Positions 21,741 through 33,795 of a DNA stretch of 64,000 nucleotides are shown here, one piece after another. The stretch comes from Argyresthia goedartella (lineage: Eukaryota; Arthropoda; Insecta; Lepidoptera; Argyresthiidae). A program made the position numbers and the translations under genes. The notes below the pieces were generated by a model. The model worked only from the letters and a program-made list of their open reading frames with translations. It had not been told where the DNA came from and did no database searches. Position 1 is the first letter of the stretch. Each line of letters begins with the position of its first letter. The DNA lies in assembly GCA_949825045.1 (NCBI GenBank), contig OX463829.1, positions 3,658,001-3,722,000 on the forward strand, in the 5' to 3' direction.

Positions 21741-22445
21741 GCAAATCAGTAATTTTGATGTGCAGTTTAATATTTCCCTTTTTGCATTAGGAACCTTCAT
21801 CCCGTTAGAATGTATTTGAACTGTCAAACAAGGGCCCCCTCCAGTGGGCAATTAAACCCTTCATTTGTTTATTTGTAATTATTTGCACAAAGCAAAAGTA
21901 ACTGATATATAACATTCTAAAATGCATACATAAAAGCGAATTTACATACAATAAATAAAATAAAATAAAAAGAGTTAAAACTTTACTTTTATGTACAATA
22001 ACAATCAGTGGACAGTTCTACAGTGTTTTTTTTTCTTGTGTTAATTGCGTCGTCTTTGGTGAAATCATTACATTTTATTTCTATCAGATAATAATATCAA
22101 CAATATTTTGGATTCAATAGGATCAAAGAATGAAACTTAAATCAATGAACATTTCTATTATACTAGTTGAATCACGTTTGTCTGAGAACGATTTGAGACG
22201 CATCTCAAACTATTCAGAGCTTGGTGAATTAACAGAATGTCGCCACTCATGTCAATATGTATTGATAGCCCGAAGGGGAGTTTTACTATGCTTTTACTGC
22301 TCTGCGTGACGTCATGAAACTGACTCTGATAGTGATGACGTAGAAGTAATATGACCAAAGAAGATGAACAAACTATCTCTAATAAAGGTAGATAACACAA
22401 ACTGCGCTCTAAGATGACTAATAGTTTACACGGCGTTTTTTTTCC

Positions 22446-22448
<3 letters not shown>
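21741..22448. other. AT-rich intergenic DNA
   Basis: No supported gene or element boundary was seen. Confidence 0.45.
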
Positions 22449-22476
<28 letters not shown>

Positions 22477-22719
22477 CCTTGGACACCTTTTACACATATT
22501 GATCTAGCCCCAAACTAGGATTCCCTGTATCTTGGGTACTAGACAACGATATATATACTTATATAGAGAAATATTATACTTAGATAGATAAACAACCATG
22601 ACTAGGGTACAAACATCCGTTCTCATCAAACACATATTTGCCCCCACCGGGACTCGAACCAGGGACCCTTCGCTTCGTAGGCAGGGTCACTGCCGACTCG
22701 GCCATTAGGGTCGTCACCT
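22449..22719 (-). mobile_element. SINE family B, full copy with (ATA)n tail
   Basis: The (AAT)n run at 22449-22476 is the 3' tail. The body (GGGAATCCTAGTTTGGGG on the minus strand) and tRNA-like head with B box (GGTTCGAGTCCCGG) follow to the right. Confidence 0.82.
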
Positions 22720-22954
22720 ACCTGTATTTTCCATATTTGTTTTATGTGCGCCTCTAGGATGTACTTTAAAATAAAACACAGCGAATGTTACAGGGCCCGC
22801 CAGGTTTCTTGGTGAGCGAGCTATGACCTCTCTCTCGCATATGGTAAGGTGTGGTAGAGAGAAAGGTAAGAGCTCGCTCAAACGCCAAGAAACTTTTGCC
22901 TATCAAAATTCGTCGTACGAGGGTAAATACAACACGATACACGTACTTATAATT

Positions 22955-23092
22955 TATTAATATTATACTAAGATAGATACACAACCATGACTAGGGTACA
23001 AACATCCGTTCTCATCAAAGAAATATTTGCCCCCACCGGGACTCGATCTTTGTAGGCAGGGTCACTGCCGACTCGGCCATTCGGGCCATCAA
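22955..23092 (-). mobile_element. SINE family B, copy with damaged B box
   Basis: It shares GAACGGATGTTTGTACCC and the tRNA-like head, but the GGTTCGA part of the B box is partly deleted (only GATCGAGTCCCGGTGG remains), and the 3' body is truncated. It lies only about 240 bp from the previous copy, in the same orientation. Confidence 0.7.
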
Positions 23093-23997
23093 ACTATTAT
23101 TATTACTAGGGACCTGTGCTCATTATACGGAACAACTGTAAAACAATATAATTCATCCATTTATGACCGTCTTTTGATCAATTTTTGTAATTATTTCGTT
23201 TGTTATTAATGTTCCATAGTGACATTGATGTATTCTTTCCGAAACAACCAGCCTCAAGTAACCGTTAAAAATTTGATTGAGTGACGTCACGGGAGGTGTT
23301 CCTTTAAACATTATTTGAAAAAGTAATAAAACATCTATACTCGAAGAATTATGATTCGTTTCTAAAATAGCCACAAATTTAATAAAATAAAAACTTCTAT
23401 TCTACGAATATTTTATTGGCATCGCTAATTCCGTAGCCGATGATATTTACTTTCAGCGAAGTGCCAGTTGAACCTTATGTGAAAATCTAAGTAATTAAAA
23501 ACTACACACACACAAAAATTGAACACAATAAAAAACAAAATACTATACAAATAAACCGCCCCAGGACATGCCCGACCCAAAGGTACCCATCACACTGGCA
23601 GCATTACCGCGCTGCACGGCGAGTGAGATCCTTTGGATCAGGAACGCTCCGGAACTCCGGAACGATAGTCAAAAAAAAAAGTCTATGTCATTTACAGTTT
23701 TGTTTTTTTTAGCTAATTTATCATAGACGTCGTTTTGTTGAATCTGACTATTCGATCCTCAATATTGTTGTTCTGGCTACCCTCTAATAATTACATGCTA
23801 TTTTCATAGAGGCTAATTCCCAATGTTCACAGTAAGGGACACCGTTTAATTATTCAGCGATCCTGGTTCGGCGCTGACGCAGTGCCATTTCACGAGATCT
23901 TCAAATTTCTATTCGTACTAATATCACATTAACTATTTTACTTATATCTGTTACCGGAATTTTGTATAATGGAGGTATTCTATATAATACCTAGGCA
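23093..23997. other. Intergenic DNA with one GC-rich repeat piece
   Basis: About 23555-23665 is GC-rich (GGACATGCCCGACCCAAAGG, GGAACGCTCCGGAACTCCGG). It looks like a fragment of a dispersed element, class unknown. The rest is AT-rich with no gene. Confidence 0.4.
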
Positions 23998-24326
23998 ATA
24001 TATATGTCACCGTAAGCTTATGCTTACTATATGACGCGTTAGTTGATCAACTAACGGTTAAAACCGTTAAAGAGTAAACTGGTATAAACTTGAATTGCAA
24101 TCGAAATACCAGGGCAAACACTGCGGTAGCTTTGGTGAAGACTAGAGGGGGCGAGCGCAGCGAAGCGCCCGAATAGTCATCGTGTTAGGTTGACATGTAA
24201 GAACAAAAGAAACATAAATTATAAACCCTGTCGGTCTGGTTTACTATCTGTCGATAGTTGATCACCTACCGCGTTAGTTTATCAACTAATGGTTTTGACT
24301 ATCTTCCGGTGACATATATAATACTT
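23998..24326. mobile_element. Small inverted-end element with hairpin repeat inside
   Basis: Ends are TATATATGTCACCG (left) and CGGTGACATATATAATA (right). Inside are GTTAGTTGATCAACTAAC (a palindrome near 24049) and a diverged dispersed-hairpin copy on the minus strand (about 24106-24210, with CACTGCGGTAGC and GTGTTAGGTTGACATG). Confidence 0.5.
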
Positions 24327-24464
24327 GGAGCGTTCAGGCAATGTATGAAATATTATTAATATAAATGTCCATTACGTACTCTACCTAGGTCATATATATA
24401 ATGCCCAGGGATTATATAGAATACCTACTTGGCGACCGGCAATGTGTGAAATAAATAGATTTTG

Positions 24465-24580
24465 CAAGAATATCACGGCAAATGACGGCGGTATCTTAGG
24501 TGAAGGGTAAAGGAGGTGAGCGAAGCGAAGCCCCACTTTATCCTTTGTGTTAGGTTGAATATGTAAGAACAACATAAAAT
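24465..24580 (-). repeat. Dispersed hairpin repeat, copy 4
   Basis: It reads GCGGTATCTTAGGTGAAGGG, AGGAGGTGAGCGAAGCGAAG, then GTGTTAGGTTGAATATGTAA. The hairpin arms are somewhat diverged. A partial copy of the outer end (GTCAGGTTGAACATGTAAGA) follows at about 24600-24640. Confidence 0.65.
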
Positions 24581-24637
24581 ACTTCCTTAAGTATTTTTTT
24601 GTGTCAGGTTGAACATGTAAGAACAACAATTCCGCCC

Positions 24638-24722
24638 CCTTATCGACACTCTGACCCAACAAGTAGTTAGTTTTAAGTTTCCTTATCGACACTCTGACCC
24701 AACAAGTAGTTAGTTTTAAGTT
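24638..24722 (+). repeat. Tandem duplication, about 43 bp x 2
   Basis: The unit contains CTTATCGACACTCTGACCCA and ACAAGTAGTTAGTTTTAAGT and is repeated head to tail with essentially no differences, so the duplication is recent. Confidence 0.85.
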
Positions 24723-24724
24723 TT

Positions 24725-24832
24725 TTTTGTTGTTATTATGTAAGTTGTACATGTGTATAACTTAACACGAAGGATAAAGGGGGCTTCGCTTCGCTCACCC
24801 CCTTCACCTAAGCTACCGCAGTGTTTTACGCT
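24725..24832 (+). repeat. Dispersed hairpin repeat, copy 5
   Basis: It contains AACACGAAGGATAAAGGGGG, CTTCGCTTCGCTCACCCCC and TTCACCTAAGCTACCGCAGT. The orientation is opposite to copy 4, 200 bp away. Confidence 0.65.
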
Positions 24833-25295
24833 TTTGCATACATTACAGGCTGCGCATTAGGTGTTATATATAATGTCTAGGCTAAGTATAAAATAAATAA
24901 TATTTCCTACATTACCTGCACGTTTTAGGCATTATATGTATAGCCTAGGCATTATATATTATAACGGATTATACATATTGCCGATAACATATCGATACAA
25001 TTGTAGTGTCACGATCAGTTGTGGTTGTGGATCAGGGTGTTTGTAGATCGATGCTAACATATCGATAAAAGTGAAGCAAGTGCATACGATTTCAGCCAAA
25101 TATGCCTTTGGTGAAGTCTTATCGTTTAGTTGTTATTCTTTTTGAAAAAAATACAGAATTTCAACTTAATTGATAATAATTATGAAAATAAACAATAATT
25201 GAAGTATTTTTAAATTAATTCAAATTTTAAATTTAGTATGGGCTTCGGTATGGTTTTAAGGATTCAGGAAACCACCAAAAGCAACTTAATATAAT
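24833..25295. other. AT-rich region with repeated TAGGCATTATATA motifs
   Basis: Variants of CCTAGGCATTATATATT occur several times between 23960 and 24990 (for example TATATAATGTCTAGGC and TATAGCCTAGGCATTATATA). No gene is present. Confidence 0.5.
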
Positions 25296-25533
25296 ATACC
25301 TTGGACACTATTTACACACATTGATCTAGCCCCAAACTAGGATTCCCTGTATCTTGGGTACTAGACAACGATACACATACTTATATAGATAAATGTTATA
25401 CTTAGAAAGATAAACAACCACGACTAGGGTACAAACATCCGTTCTCATCTAACAAATATTTGCCCCCACCAAGACTCGAACCCGGGACCGTTGGCTTCGT
25501 AAGTACTGCTGACTTGGCCATTCGGGTCGTCAA
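25296..25533 (-). mobile_element. SINE family B copy
   Basis: The body and head match the copies at 22478-22719. The head has lost part of the A-box side (CGTAAGTACTGCTGACTTGG on the plus strand). Confidence 0.78.
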
Positions 25534-25684
25534 ACTTGTGACTTGTGCGCGATTTTTTGATATAAATTCAATATGGCCGCCATCTGTGTGGGTAATTTAA
25601 TAGATGGGCTTCTATTAGAGACAACATCTTGAGTAATACCACTTTTTATAGGTTTTACGATGCGAGGAATCGAACAACAACACT

Positions 25685-26000
25685 TTAACATATCGCCTAA
25701 GATTGATGATCTTTATGACACAGAGCATCATCACTCATTTGTCATTATCTGGCATTTTGGTTAGAAGCTGGCCAAATCTAGCTCCAAAAGCTAGGAACCT
25801 AAAATATTCTTACCTCTCAACAGATTTTAATTTTTTTATATCGAAAAACGGCTATGCTTTTGACATATCGTGGTTGATTAATGATCTTTATAACGAAGAT
25901 CATCATCTCCAATATGTCATTAACTGAAATCTCGGTCAGAATCAGGCCGAACCCGGCTCCAAAAGCAAGTAACCTGAACTTTTCTTACTACTCGACTCAC
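25685..26000 (+). repeat. Diverged tandem duplication, about 168-bp unit
   Basis: Units at about 25690-25830 and 25865-26000 share GATGATCTTTAT, CATCATC, GTCATTA, GGCTCCAAAAGC and CTTACT-CTCGAC-type segments. A piece of the same sequence appears inverted near 26370-26400. No coding function is evident. Confidence 0.5.
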
Positions 26001-26119
26001 ACATACATAGCGTCACGGTTTTTCCCATACGGGTTGGCAGAGGCACAATTGAGTCCACTTTGAGCCAATTATTCAATACTACATTTTGCGTGACAGGGGG
26101 CTAGCCCATCGCCGCAGCT

Positions 26120-26282
26120 ATGGAGTAATCAAGGTTTCCTCGCGATGTTTTCCATCACCGTTATAACGTCCGTATAATTTACTTAAGATAAATTAATTAT
26201 CTCAATGGTACATGGTCAGGAATCGAACCTGCATCTCCTGTGTGATAAGAAAGCGGGTAACTCATTAGACCACGGAGCTGGC
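26120..26282 (-). mobile_element. SINE family A copy, head portion
   Basis: On the minus strand the head has GTGGTCTAATGAG (A box) and GGTTCGATTCCTGACCATG (B box), followed by the TTAATTTATCTTAAGTA body shared with 10716-11015. The 3' part is truncated. Confidence 0.78.
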
Positions 26283-27739
26283 TTATACACAATAATTCCA
26301 TATTTTTCACGATGCTCTGTGTCTAAAATATCTACGACTTATTAAAAAAATGGCCGTTCTTAGATATGTCAGAAATTTATATCTGTCGAGTGGTAAGAAA
26401 ATCGTTTTCCCCTCAGATAAACGAAACTATTTCTTTAAAAAGATGAATCGTCAATTTTGTATTGCGTACACTTTATTCGACGGTCAGGTTTCTTTTGGTT
26501 TATTTTTGCTGTACAGAATCAGGTAATACTCGCCATGTGTATAGTTTGTCAGACAACAAGGAACTCTTCCATTGAATCGAACAGCATCTGTCATAGTCAC
26601 ATAACTTATGTTTGTTTATACAAAGACTGAATATTTTAAATCCATCATCGAATGAATCTATAAGAAAATTTGCACATCGAATTTCTGTTGTACAATCGTT
26701 CTTCTAGTAAAAAAATATGTTGTAAAAATGAAATAGATTTCTACGTAGAGTGGTACGAACCTACAAGAACTATATACAAAATACTCTATACTACAAGACC
26801 GGATTGAAAGAGCAAATCTCGTTAAAACAAGAACCGGTTGAATGGTTGGAAATTGAATAAATAGGTTATAGTAAAAATGAGTGTTGTTAAAATGAAATAA
26901 CTTTATTTATTCGTAACTGCAAGAACTATATTCGTTTCTACAAGAACAGTGAAGACAATTTTCTCCTTACCTTCCTATCACTGGGCGATGTACAAAACCA
27001 ATATTGAAACCGAAAATCGATTTACAAGATACCAAACGGCTATCTTGTATTTATATGACGTCATTACTCCCCCCCCCTGGATTTTTTTAAGGAAAAAGAT
27101 TGTTTTAACCGCAAGTGTACCAAATGGCTATCCTATATACCAATTTGAGTATTTTTTTACATAGCTCGACCACTACATGTGACGGCAGCGAAACGGCCAA
27201 GCCACATATTTTGACTAAATTGTAGAGTTTGTTAAGTTATGGCTTATAGTTAAGTTTTCTTATCCATCTTGAGCTGTGCTTCTGAGACTTCAGACTTGGT
27301 TTTTACAGACCATTGATGAGCTCGACTACTTTGATCGATCATCAATAAACAAGATATTGCTACCCAGTAAACAAAAACCGGTGAAAGTTTTAAAAGTGCG
27401 TTTTTTTAAAAACATGCTTGGTCATGGCTTTTTCATTTGAGGGCGGATATCTCACACATTATTGAAATTTATACCCACAAACCACGATTTTATCTAGTTT
27501 TACTAAATTAATTATAGAAAACCATGTAAAATAGTAGTCATTTATTATTTAAAATCGCAAAGAAACGTTTTCATGACGTGGCAGGATGAAGTGTCGAAAG
27601 TGGCCAAGTCGAATGACTGAAATCTATTGTAATTTCTTGAAACTGACAAATCCTCCCCCTGGGTGCCACCCACTTTCAACCACACTCCATCCCATCTGTT
27701 CGTGCACAATTAAATTAATGCCCCATTCTCCTATCAGGA
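26283..27739. other. AT-rich intergenic DNA
   Basis: No supported gene. Short ORFs (for example 26949-27164) have no recognisable domains. A C9 run lies near 27069-27077. Confidence 0.45.
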
Positions 27740-28704
27740 CTTGATTTAACTTTTATTCATGTAGGGCCTCCTAAGCGTGCAGCTAAATTCCTTGACATAC
27801 GTAGCTTCAATTACATGGATCTTAACTCCCTTAAATCAGACGCCGCCTCTGTCCACCGGTTCCTTGTAGTTGGTAGCGAGGCCGTTGAAGACAAACTTCT
27901 GTTGTCCTGAGCTTTTTTATATAAACACCCTCCGGTAAAAAGGCTTATGGTTAAGAACCTTCCTGCGCCGTGCCTTACTGACACCACCAAGATTGGATGG
28001 ATGGATCCGACTCACGAGAATCTTTTAATTATCAAACACCTCGTTGTACTCGTCTGTGTCGTAATGCCAAACGTCGTCATATCTACGAGTGTTATGAGAT
28101 CTATACTCCGGCACAGACATTCCTGAAGACTCTTTGTTGTAGATAAGTTCTAGGATGCTGGTGATGTCGACGTATAAAAGGTCTCAACAGTTTTTTTGCT
28201 ATCCCCGCTGTCATGATCTTCTCGACAAGGAGATATCCCTCATAATGTGCGGTCCAAGACCGCAGCCCACAACTCACCCTTCAACTACAACCGTGTCGGA
28301 ATCGGCGCAGTAAGGAGGGCAATGTTAGCGATCTCTTCGAAGGCTATAGGTGAAGACAAGATCTGTTCTCAGATGATAACTAGCATCATTGATGAGCTGT
28401 TACCTATCATCAACCACGAAATTAATGTATCGCCTGAACAATGTTGCTTCCCCACTCAGTGGAAAAAGGCACTTGTGATTCCCCTGCCTAAAACGTTCAA
28501 TCCCATCTCAAAGAATCACTGAATCAACTCGAACGGCTTGAAAACCTCGGGATTCAGTTTATCTACGGTTTGCAAAATTATGACTGTGTCTCCGAGAACC
28601 GTAAAGAGCTGGGGTGATGCCGTGATATGCATCTCTTCTCTGTTCAAGATTTTGTGAAATCCCCGCTGCCCCACATTTCTTCGAGAACGTTTTGAGTTTC
28701 TTTT
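27740..28704 (+). pseudogene. Degenerate LINE RT ORF, left part
   Basis: A decayed non-LTR retrotransposon ORF with several stops. Recognisable pieces are AKFLDIRSFNYMDLNSLKSD-like linker sequence, AIGEDKICSQMI (RT finger region) and FPTQWKKALVIPLPK near 28450-28490. After about 28520 the sequence jumps to C-terminal motifs (LNQLERLENLGIQFIYGLQN, then PTFLRERFEFLF), so the RT core is deleted. The 24.6 kb gypsy array interrupts it at 28705. The same ORF resumes at 53360. Confidence 0.65.
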
Positions 28705-30921
28705 TGTATCGGCATTAACGGCTAAGGTCGAGCCACCGCTATCAGTAGCTATGATCGTCTATTCTATCTACCCCAAAAAGAGATGTCCCGATTCAGCTGT
28801 AAAATTTGTAAGTTAAGAATGATAAGTCAGAATTTCTCGTTCGTTGAGAAGTTCGTTAGGCGTACAATAGTCGAGCGGAAGATTGGTTCAGGAATTTAGA
28901 GTTTCAAGTTAGACAGAGAAAGCATATATGTCCGCAAGCCGGTAATTCGCATCAGTCAGCGGTGTATTGCGCCAGATCGATCTTTGTTATATTTTGTGTG
29001 ATGGTACCATTTATTTTTTTGTATATATGGGCGCTTGGAACTTCTTTTAGTGGTCGACCACGATTTGTAATATTTGTTTGGGATATCGTATAGATATCCG
29101 TCGTAGTTTTACGACGTGAGTACTCAATGATATTTCATGTGCTCGCTAGAAGCGGCTTGTGGTGGTTCCAATTATATATTTAGTTCACGGCAATAACGAT
29201 CCGAAAAGATCGGTTTACACAATTGCGATTTGATTTTCCGAAATGGGTTTGAACTAGCGGTTACCTCAAAAGGTCCGTAACGTTTTGAAACCTTCAACCG
29301 CAATTTGAGCTGGATGTTATCGAAACGTAGTCATTAGCGCTTTAGGAGATCTAATCCACACCATAGCGAAGTGCATAGTTCGATAAATACCGAACTATGA
29401 ATTCCACTAGCCGCAGCACGTCCTCGACTGAGCTTATCATATATATTGACTCAGCCTACACATTAGACCTCCAGCGTAATTTACATTTAATTTAAAGATG
29501 CAACTTGAATCCAAACTGACCCAAGGCAAAGCAAAACCACCTACCCGGTCCTAAACAATGAACTTTAGACTGTAAATTGATCTCTTCGCGCGTCCCCGAC
29601 AACACTCAAATGTCAAAATATCAACAGGATAGGTATCTGTGTTGACACCGGTTTAACTTTGTTCTGAATTTGTTATTTCCATCCGCGGAACCTCATCGAT
29701 CAAACAGTCTCCCTATGCCCTGCCAACCTAGGTTTAGCCGCAACTAAACTCCTGTCTAGCCTAGTCTCAAAACCTAGTGTTATACCACGTCAATTATCGA
29801 CACCACTCGAAAATGGTTGAGTTTGATTTGAATGTTCTTGTATGTTTAATGACTGTGTGTGTGGGAATTTCAAAACTCGCTACTCGAAAGGAATGAGGAG
29901 AGGATTAGCCCGCGAATATCCTAAGAGCCAATCCAGGAACCCTATGGTGAAGGAAAAAGGAATTTAGGGTCGCTCCAATCCCAGACTCAGACTCAGATCA
30001 GTGACTTACAAGTTCTTATCTAACTACCCAAGGATAGTTTTGGAATTTGGGGTAGGTTGATTTAAAAGATAGGAACCGAGGTATATCTCGGCGCTTCAGA
30101 CACTCACGAAAATCCACTGAAACTCGCAATCACAATTCACCCAGTTCTGACGCGTAACACGGCAGACCAAAACTGTTTATAATCGTGAAAGACGACTGTC
30201 ACAGTAGCTAGACGCTGAGACTGAATGCTCTCCCTTCCCCCGCAATCGTATTTATACACCCCACATGTCTGAAAAAAAAAATGGCGTCCTTTGCGAACAC
30301 GCTCTGCCCAAGCGAAGCTTCTTATCACTAACTACACAGGGTCTAATTTCAACCATGCCATGCAGATCCACCGTTCTACAAATTGTGTGTACGCATATTC
30401 ACTATGATAAACCGTAGGTTATCATTCAAATCATTCGGTATGGCCGATACACAAAATCTGTTGACCGCTGATCATAAAAGCTTGTTGCGATTAATTAAGC
30501 CTTCCCGACCGCTAGCGCGCGAAACAAAGACCACTAGAATGCTATTCATACTAGTCGTGTCAAACTCACCATCTCATACCTCAATCGCAATTGTATATTT
30601 GCAATCAACATAATAGCTTTCTCCGTATCGTTCCATAATAACCTTTCATTATTTAGTTATTCATAATTTTATTCAGCGCGCAGCCAAATCGGCTCTGATC
30701 CCTACACATCTCGCAGGAATGCGACAAAAAAACCTGACCTGTAACCTTCCTCGAACCATCCCACGCGTCGGCTCATTGTTTTTTGCTAACTTGCCCCTGA
30801 GCTACTCAAAACCCCAAACGTTATCTGAACCGATTCTCGTATACAAAACAGCGCGGCGATGGGCTAGCCCTCTGTCAGGCAAATGAAGTATCAAATGTAC
30901 TGACTCTCGTGTACCATTACA
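28705..30921 (-). repeat. Gypsy LTR 1 (3' LTR of copy A)
   Basis: Plus-strand ends are TGTATCGG and CCATTACA, so the LTR is TG...CA. It differs from the other two by small deletions, for example about 13 bp near 29557 and a short one near 29300. The polypurine tract abuts its right edge. Confidence 0.9.
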
Positions 30922-30935
30922 GCCCCCTCCCAGAC
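30922..30935 (-). other. Polypurine tract, copy A
   Basis: The minus strand reads GTCTGGGAGGGGGC immediately before the LTR TGTAATGG, the expected place for plus-strand DNA priming. An identical tract at 42111-42124 serves copy B. Confidence 0.8.
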
Positions 30936-32021
30936 CTTGAGACACTGTTTATCTCAGTTAACATGGCGCAAGGATCTCATTACCACTATGCTACCCATGC
31001 TTTGTCCATATCTACTCTATATGTACGGACATCTCAAATCATGTACACAGACCGATGAATCTGTCAATTATCCACTCAGGCGATCAAGGTCACCGAGGAA
31101 GGGACCGTTGAGCGATGCGGACACTCCTGGTGCCGGAAACAAGTGTTCCAAAGCGATCCATGCACTGTTAGTGACTCCAGCTGATTTCGTCTCTAGCGGT
31201 GTTAAAATTGCAATTTATTGAATTTTATGAAGTGTCACTCGAGTTCGATCGATCGAAATCGATTCTAGATGGACGTCACTATTGCTGTGATATAAATGTA
31301 CTATGAAGACAGTGAAAAAAAAAGCCACTGTTGACCTGTGAACTTTCCGTTAGTTGGGTTTTTGTGACACATTTTCGTCGGATAAAATAACAATGAAGTA
31401 AGTAGTAAATTACTGTAAAATTGGTAGAAATGTTAATTAGACAATACGTGTATATAATCTGTTAACTTCTAAAGACAGAATCTGGTAAAATTGTGGTAGA
31501 TAATCCTTTGTGAAAATTGTTCCTATTTTTTGGAAATCTTTTCATGGTCAGTAAAGTGCCTAAACTTGTGTCGATTGTAAAAAAAACATGGTAAAATACT
31601 CTAAGATATATATAAACATAAATAAAACCTTTCAAATTACTTGTATTTTCAGGAAATAAGAGTTTTCATTAATAATTCTGTATTCAGGTAAAATAATAAG
31701 TGTCTACGGCGCTGCAGATCACAAATTGGTGCCAAGGTCGGCCATTGAAAATATAAAGGTGTGTTTAGGTTGTCTGATCGCTGGCTTGGGTTGTTTGTTT
31801 ATATTAATCTGTATGCCTAGATCAAAACTCGGCATTTTATTAACAAAACAGTTTCGAGTTGGCATGATTTGTTTTTTTTTCATAAACAACCTTGAAATTT
31901 CTAATTTCCCCTCTATTCCGCTAACTAACATTACAGCTTATTTTCTATTGGCACAGTTTCTGTGGTCGAGGTACCTTTCATTAGTCTCACTATTTTAGGG
32001 TTCTGGAAACCTTGGATTCAT

Positions 32022-33795
32022 GTCGTTCAATCGCAGATTGTACCTTTCGCAAAATGTACCTTAAATGTTTAGGTAAGAAAGTAGGTTATCTCTTTCCTAC
32101 TGATGTGCCGCTGACGGTAATATTGACATTTTTGGCAATATTGCCATCAATATTGAAATTAATATTGCCGAACATAAGGCAACTATGCTTAAGTATTTTC
32201 AATAACAGAAAAATAAACTCATTTTTGAGTAATCTTAAACTCCGGTCTATCATCTGTTTAGGGAAAGAAACACTAAACTCAATTGTATGACCAAAACTGC
32301 CAAACTCTTCTCTTTCACCCCTTGTGTAACAAATAACTATTTTACTTTCTTGCACCTTTTTTCAATACGCATTTTTTACGTTGCCCTAAAACTAATTTTT
32401 CAGTTATCGAAAAAATATTTTCCTCGCATAATGTATAGTAAAACATTGCATGCTACACGTGCAAAAGATGACTTCAGTGACGGTAGCAGGAAAAATTACG
32501 CATCGAAAAATCGACTTGTATATTTTCTATTATGTATTACTTTTAATTTTGTTTGTGTGTGCCTCTGCTGATACAGCAAATAAACGCTATTTTATTCTGT
32601 TCTAGCTATAGGCGGTCAGATTTTTTTGAATGTTTTTTGGTTTGTTAATGTAATGAATATGTCCGCTGAAAGCTTGGTTTTTTAGATTTCCATATAAGTT
32701 AATATAAGGTCTAGTACCAAATAAATGTTTTTGTATGTATTATAATAGGTGTGTCCTAATAAGTATTTAAGCAAACTAATTTAAAGAGATAACCAATAAA
32801 TCATATTATGTTACTAGAAAATTGCATTAAGTGCCAAATAAATGTTTTTGGTATGTATTACTTTGTTTTTCATTTGCATACGCTCGCTACGCTCCGCTTC
32901 GCTCGCTCCGATTTTGATTTTTCAAAGTTCCAACCTAACCTAAACCCAATTTAAATTAGCCACAATAACCTACTCTAGCCATTTCGATTTATTTGGTGAC
33001 AGATCTACCATTCTGAGCACAGAGCTATTATTTAAGTAACAAAACTGTTATTATAAGAACGAAGTTTATATTCATGTAATTTTATTGGTTATCGATCTCT
33101 TATTTTACACATATATTAACATTAATTTGATAATTCATACCTGGGAACAATTTTTGTTTATCTGAGAACGAAAATATTTCGTGGCGATAGATCTATTTAT
33201 TAGGTGATACAACTTGATGACAAATATAAATTTTGATGAAAGAAAATATAGTTCCCTTTTTATTTTACATACTAATTTGCTTAAAATAGAATTCCTTTGT
33301 ATACCCTTATTTTTCCTCCTTTTTAGTACAATCGGTTGCACCACGACCCCGAACTCACCATGCATACTGCATTAGTACATAATCGTACACATTCCGATGA
33401 CGTTGCATTGCGATAGGTGCATTTTGCGATTTTTATCCATTTTTCACAGTGTATGAACGATTTGCGAATGGTACATTCTGCGACTGAATTCTGAGCGTGA
33501 ATGGAAAAATGCACCTAAGAGCGTGAATGGAAAAATGTACCCATCGCAAATCATACCTTTCGCAGAATGCACCTGTTGCTAATCGTACCAGCAAACGCAA
33601 ATTGTACCTTTGTAAATATTTAGGCGAGAAACCGATGCGAGTGGCGTGCTTTGGGAGAGGCCTATGCCCAACATACGGGCTGATATACTGATAATAATGA
33701 TGAAATGTTTAGGTATGAAACAACGTATTTTCTTTCCTAAGCATTTTCGTATGTTTTGCGAAAGGTACCTACATTCTGCGACTGAACGATAACAC
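32022..33795. repeat. Nested inverted-end repeat with GCGAAAGGTAC motifs
   Basis: Left CGTTCAATCGCAGATTGTAC with TTTCGCAAAATGTACC is mirrored at the right by GCGAAAGGTACCTACATTCT and GCGACTGAACG. Further variants of the GCGA/GTAC(A/C)TTCTGCGA motif cluster at 33400-33612. A dispersed CGCTCGCTACGCTCCGCTTC repeat lies at 32865-32995. No gene is present. Confidence 0.5.
32865..32995 (+). repeat. Dispersed repeat, GCTCGCTACGCTCCGCTTCG type
   Basis: It contains CATTTGCATACGCTCGCTAC, AAGTTCCAACCTAACCTAAA and GCCACAATAACCTACTCTAG. A close relative is in the other transposon at 48205-48335, and a partial one at 55490-55560. Confidence 0.65.

Noticed and set aside
30383..30613. ORFs repeated in each gypsy LTR (also 41572-41802 and 52708-53052)
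   Set aside because: They recur only because the LTR recurs. The strand is opposite to the element, and no domain is present.
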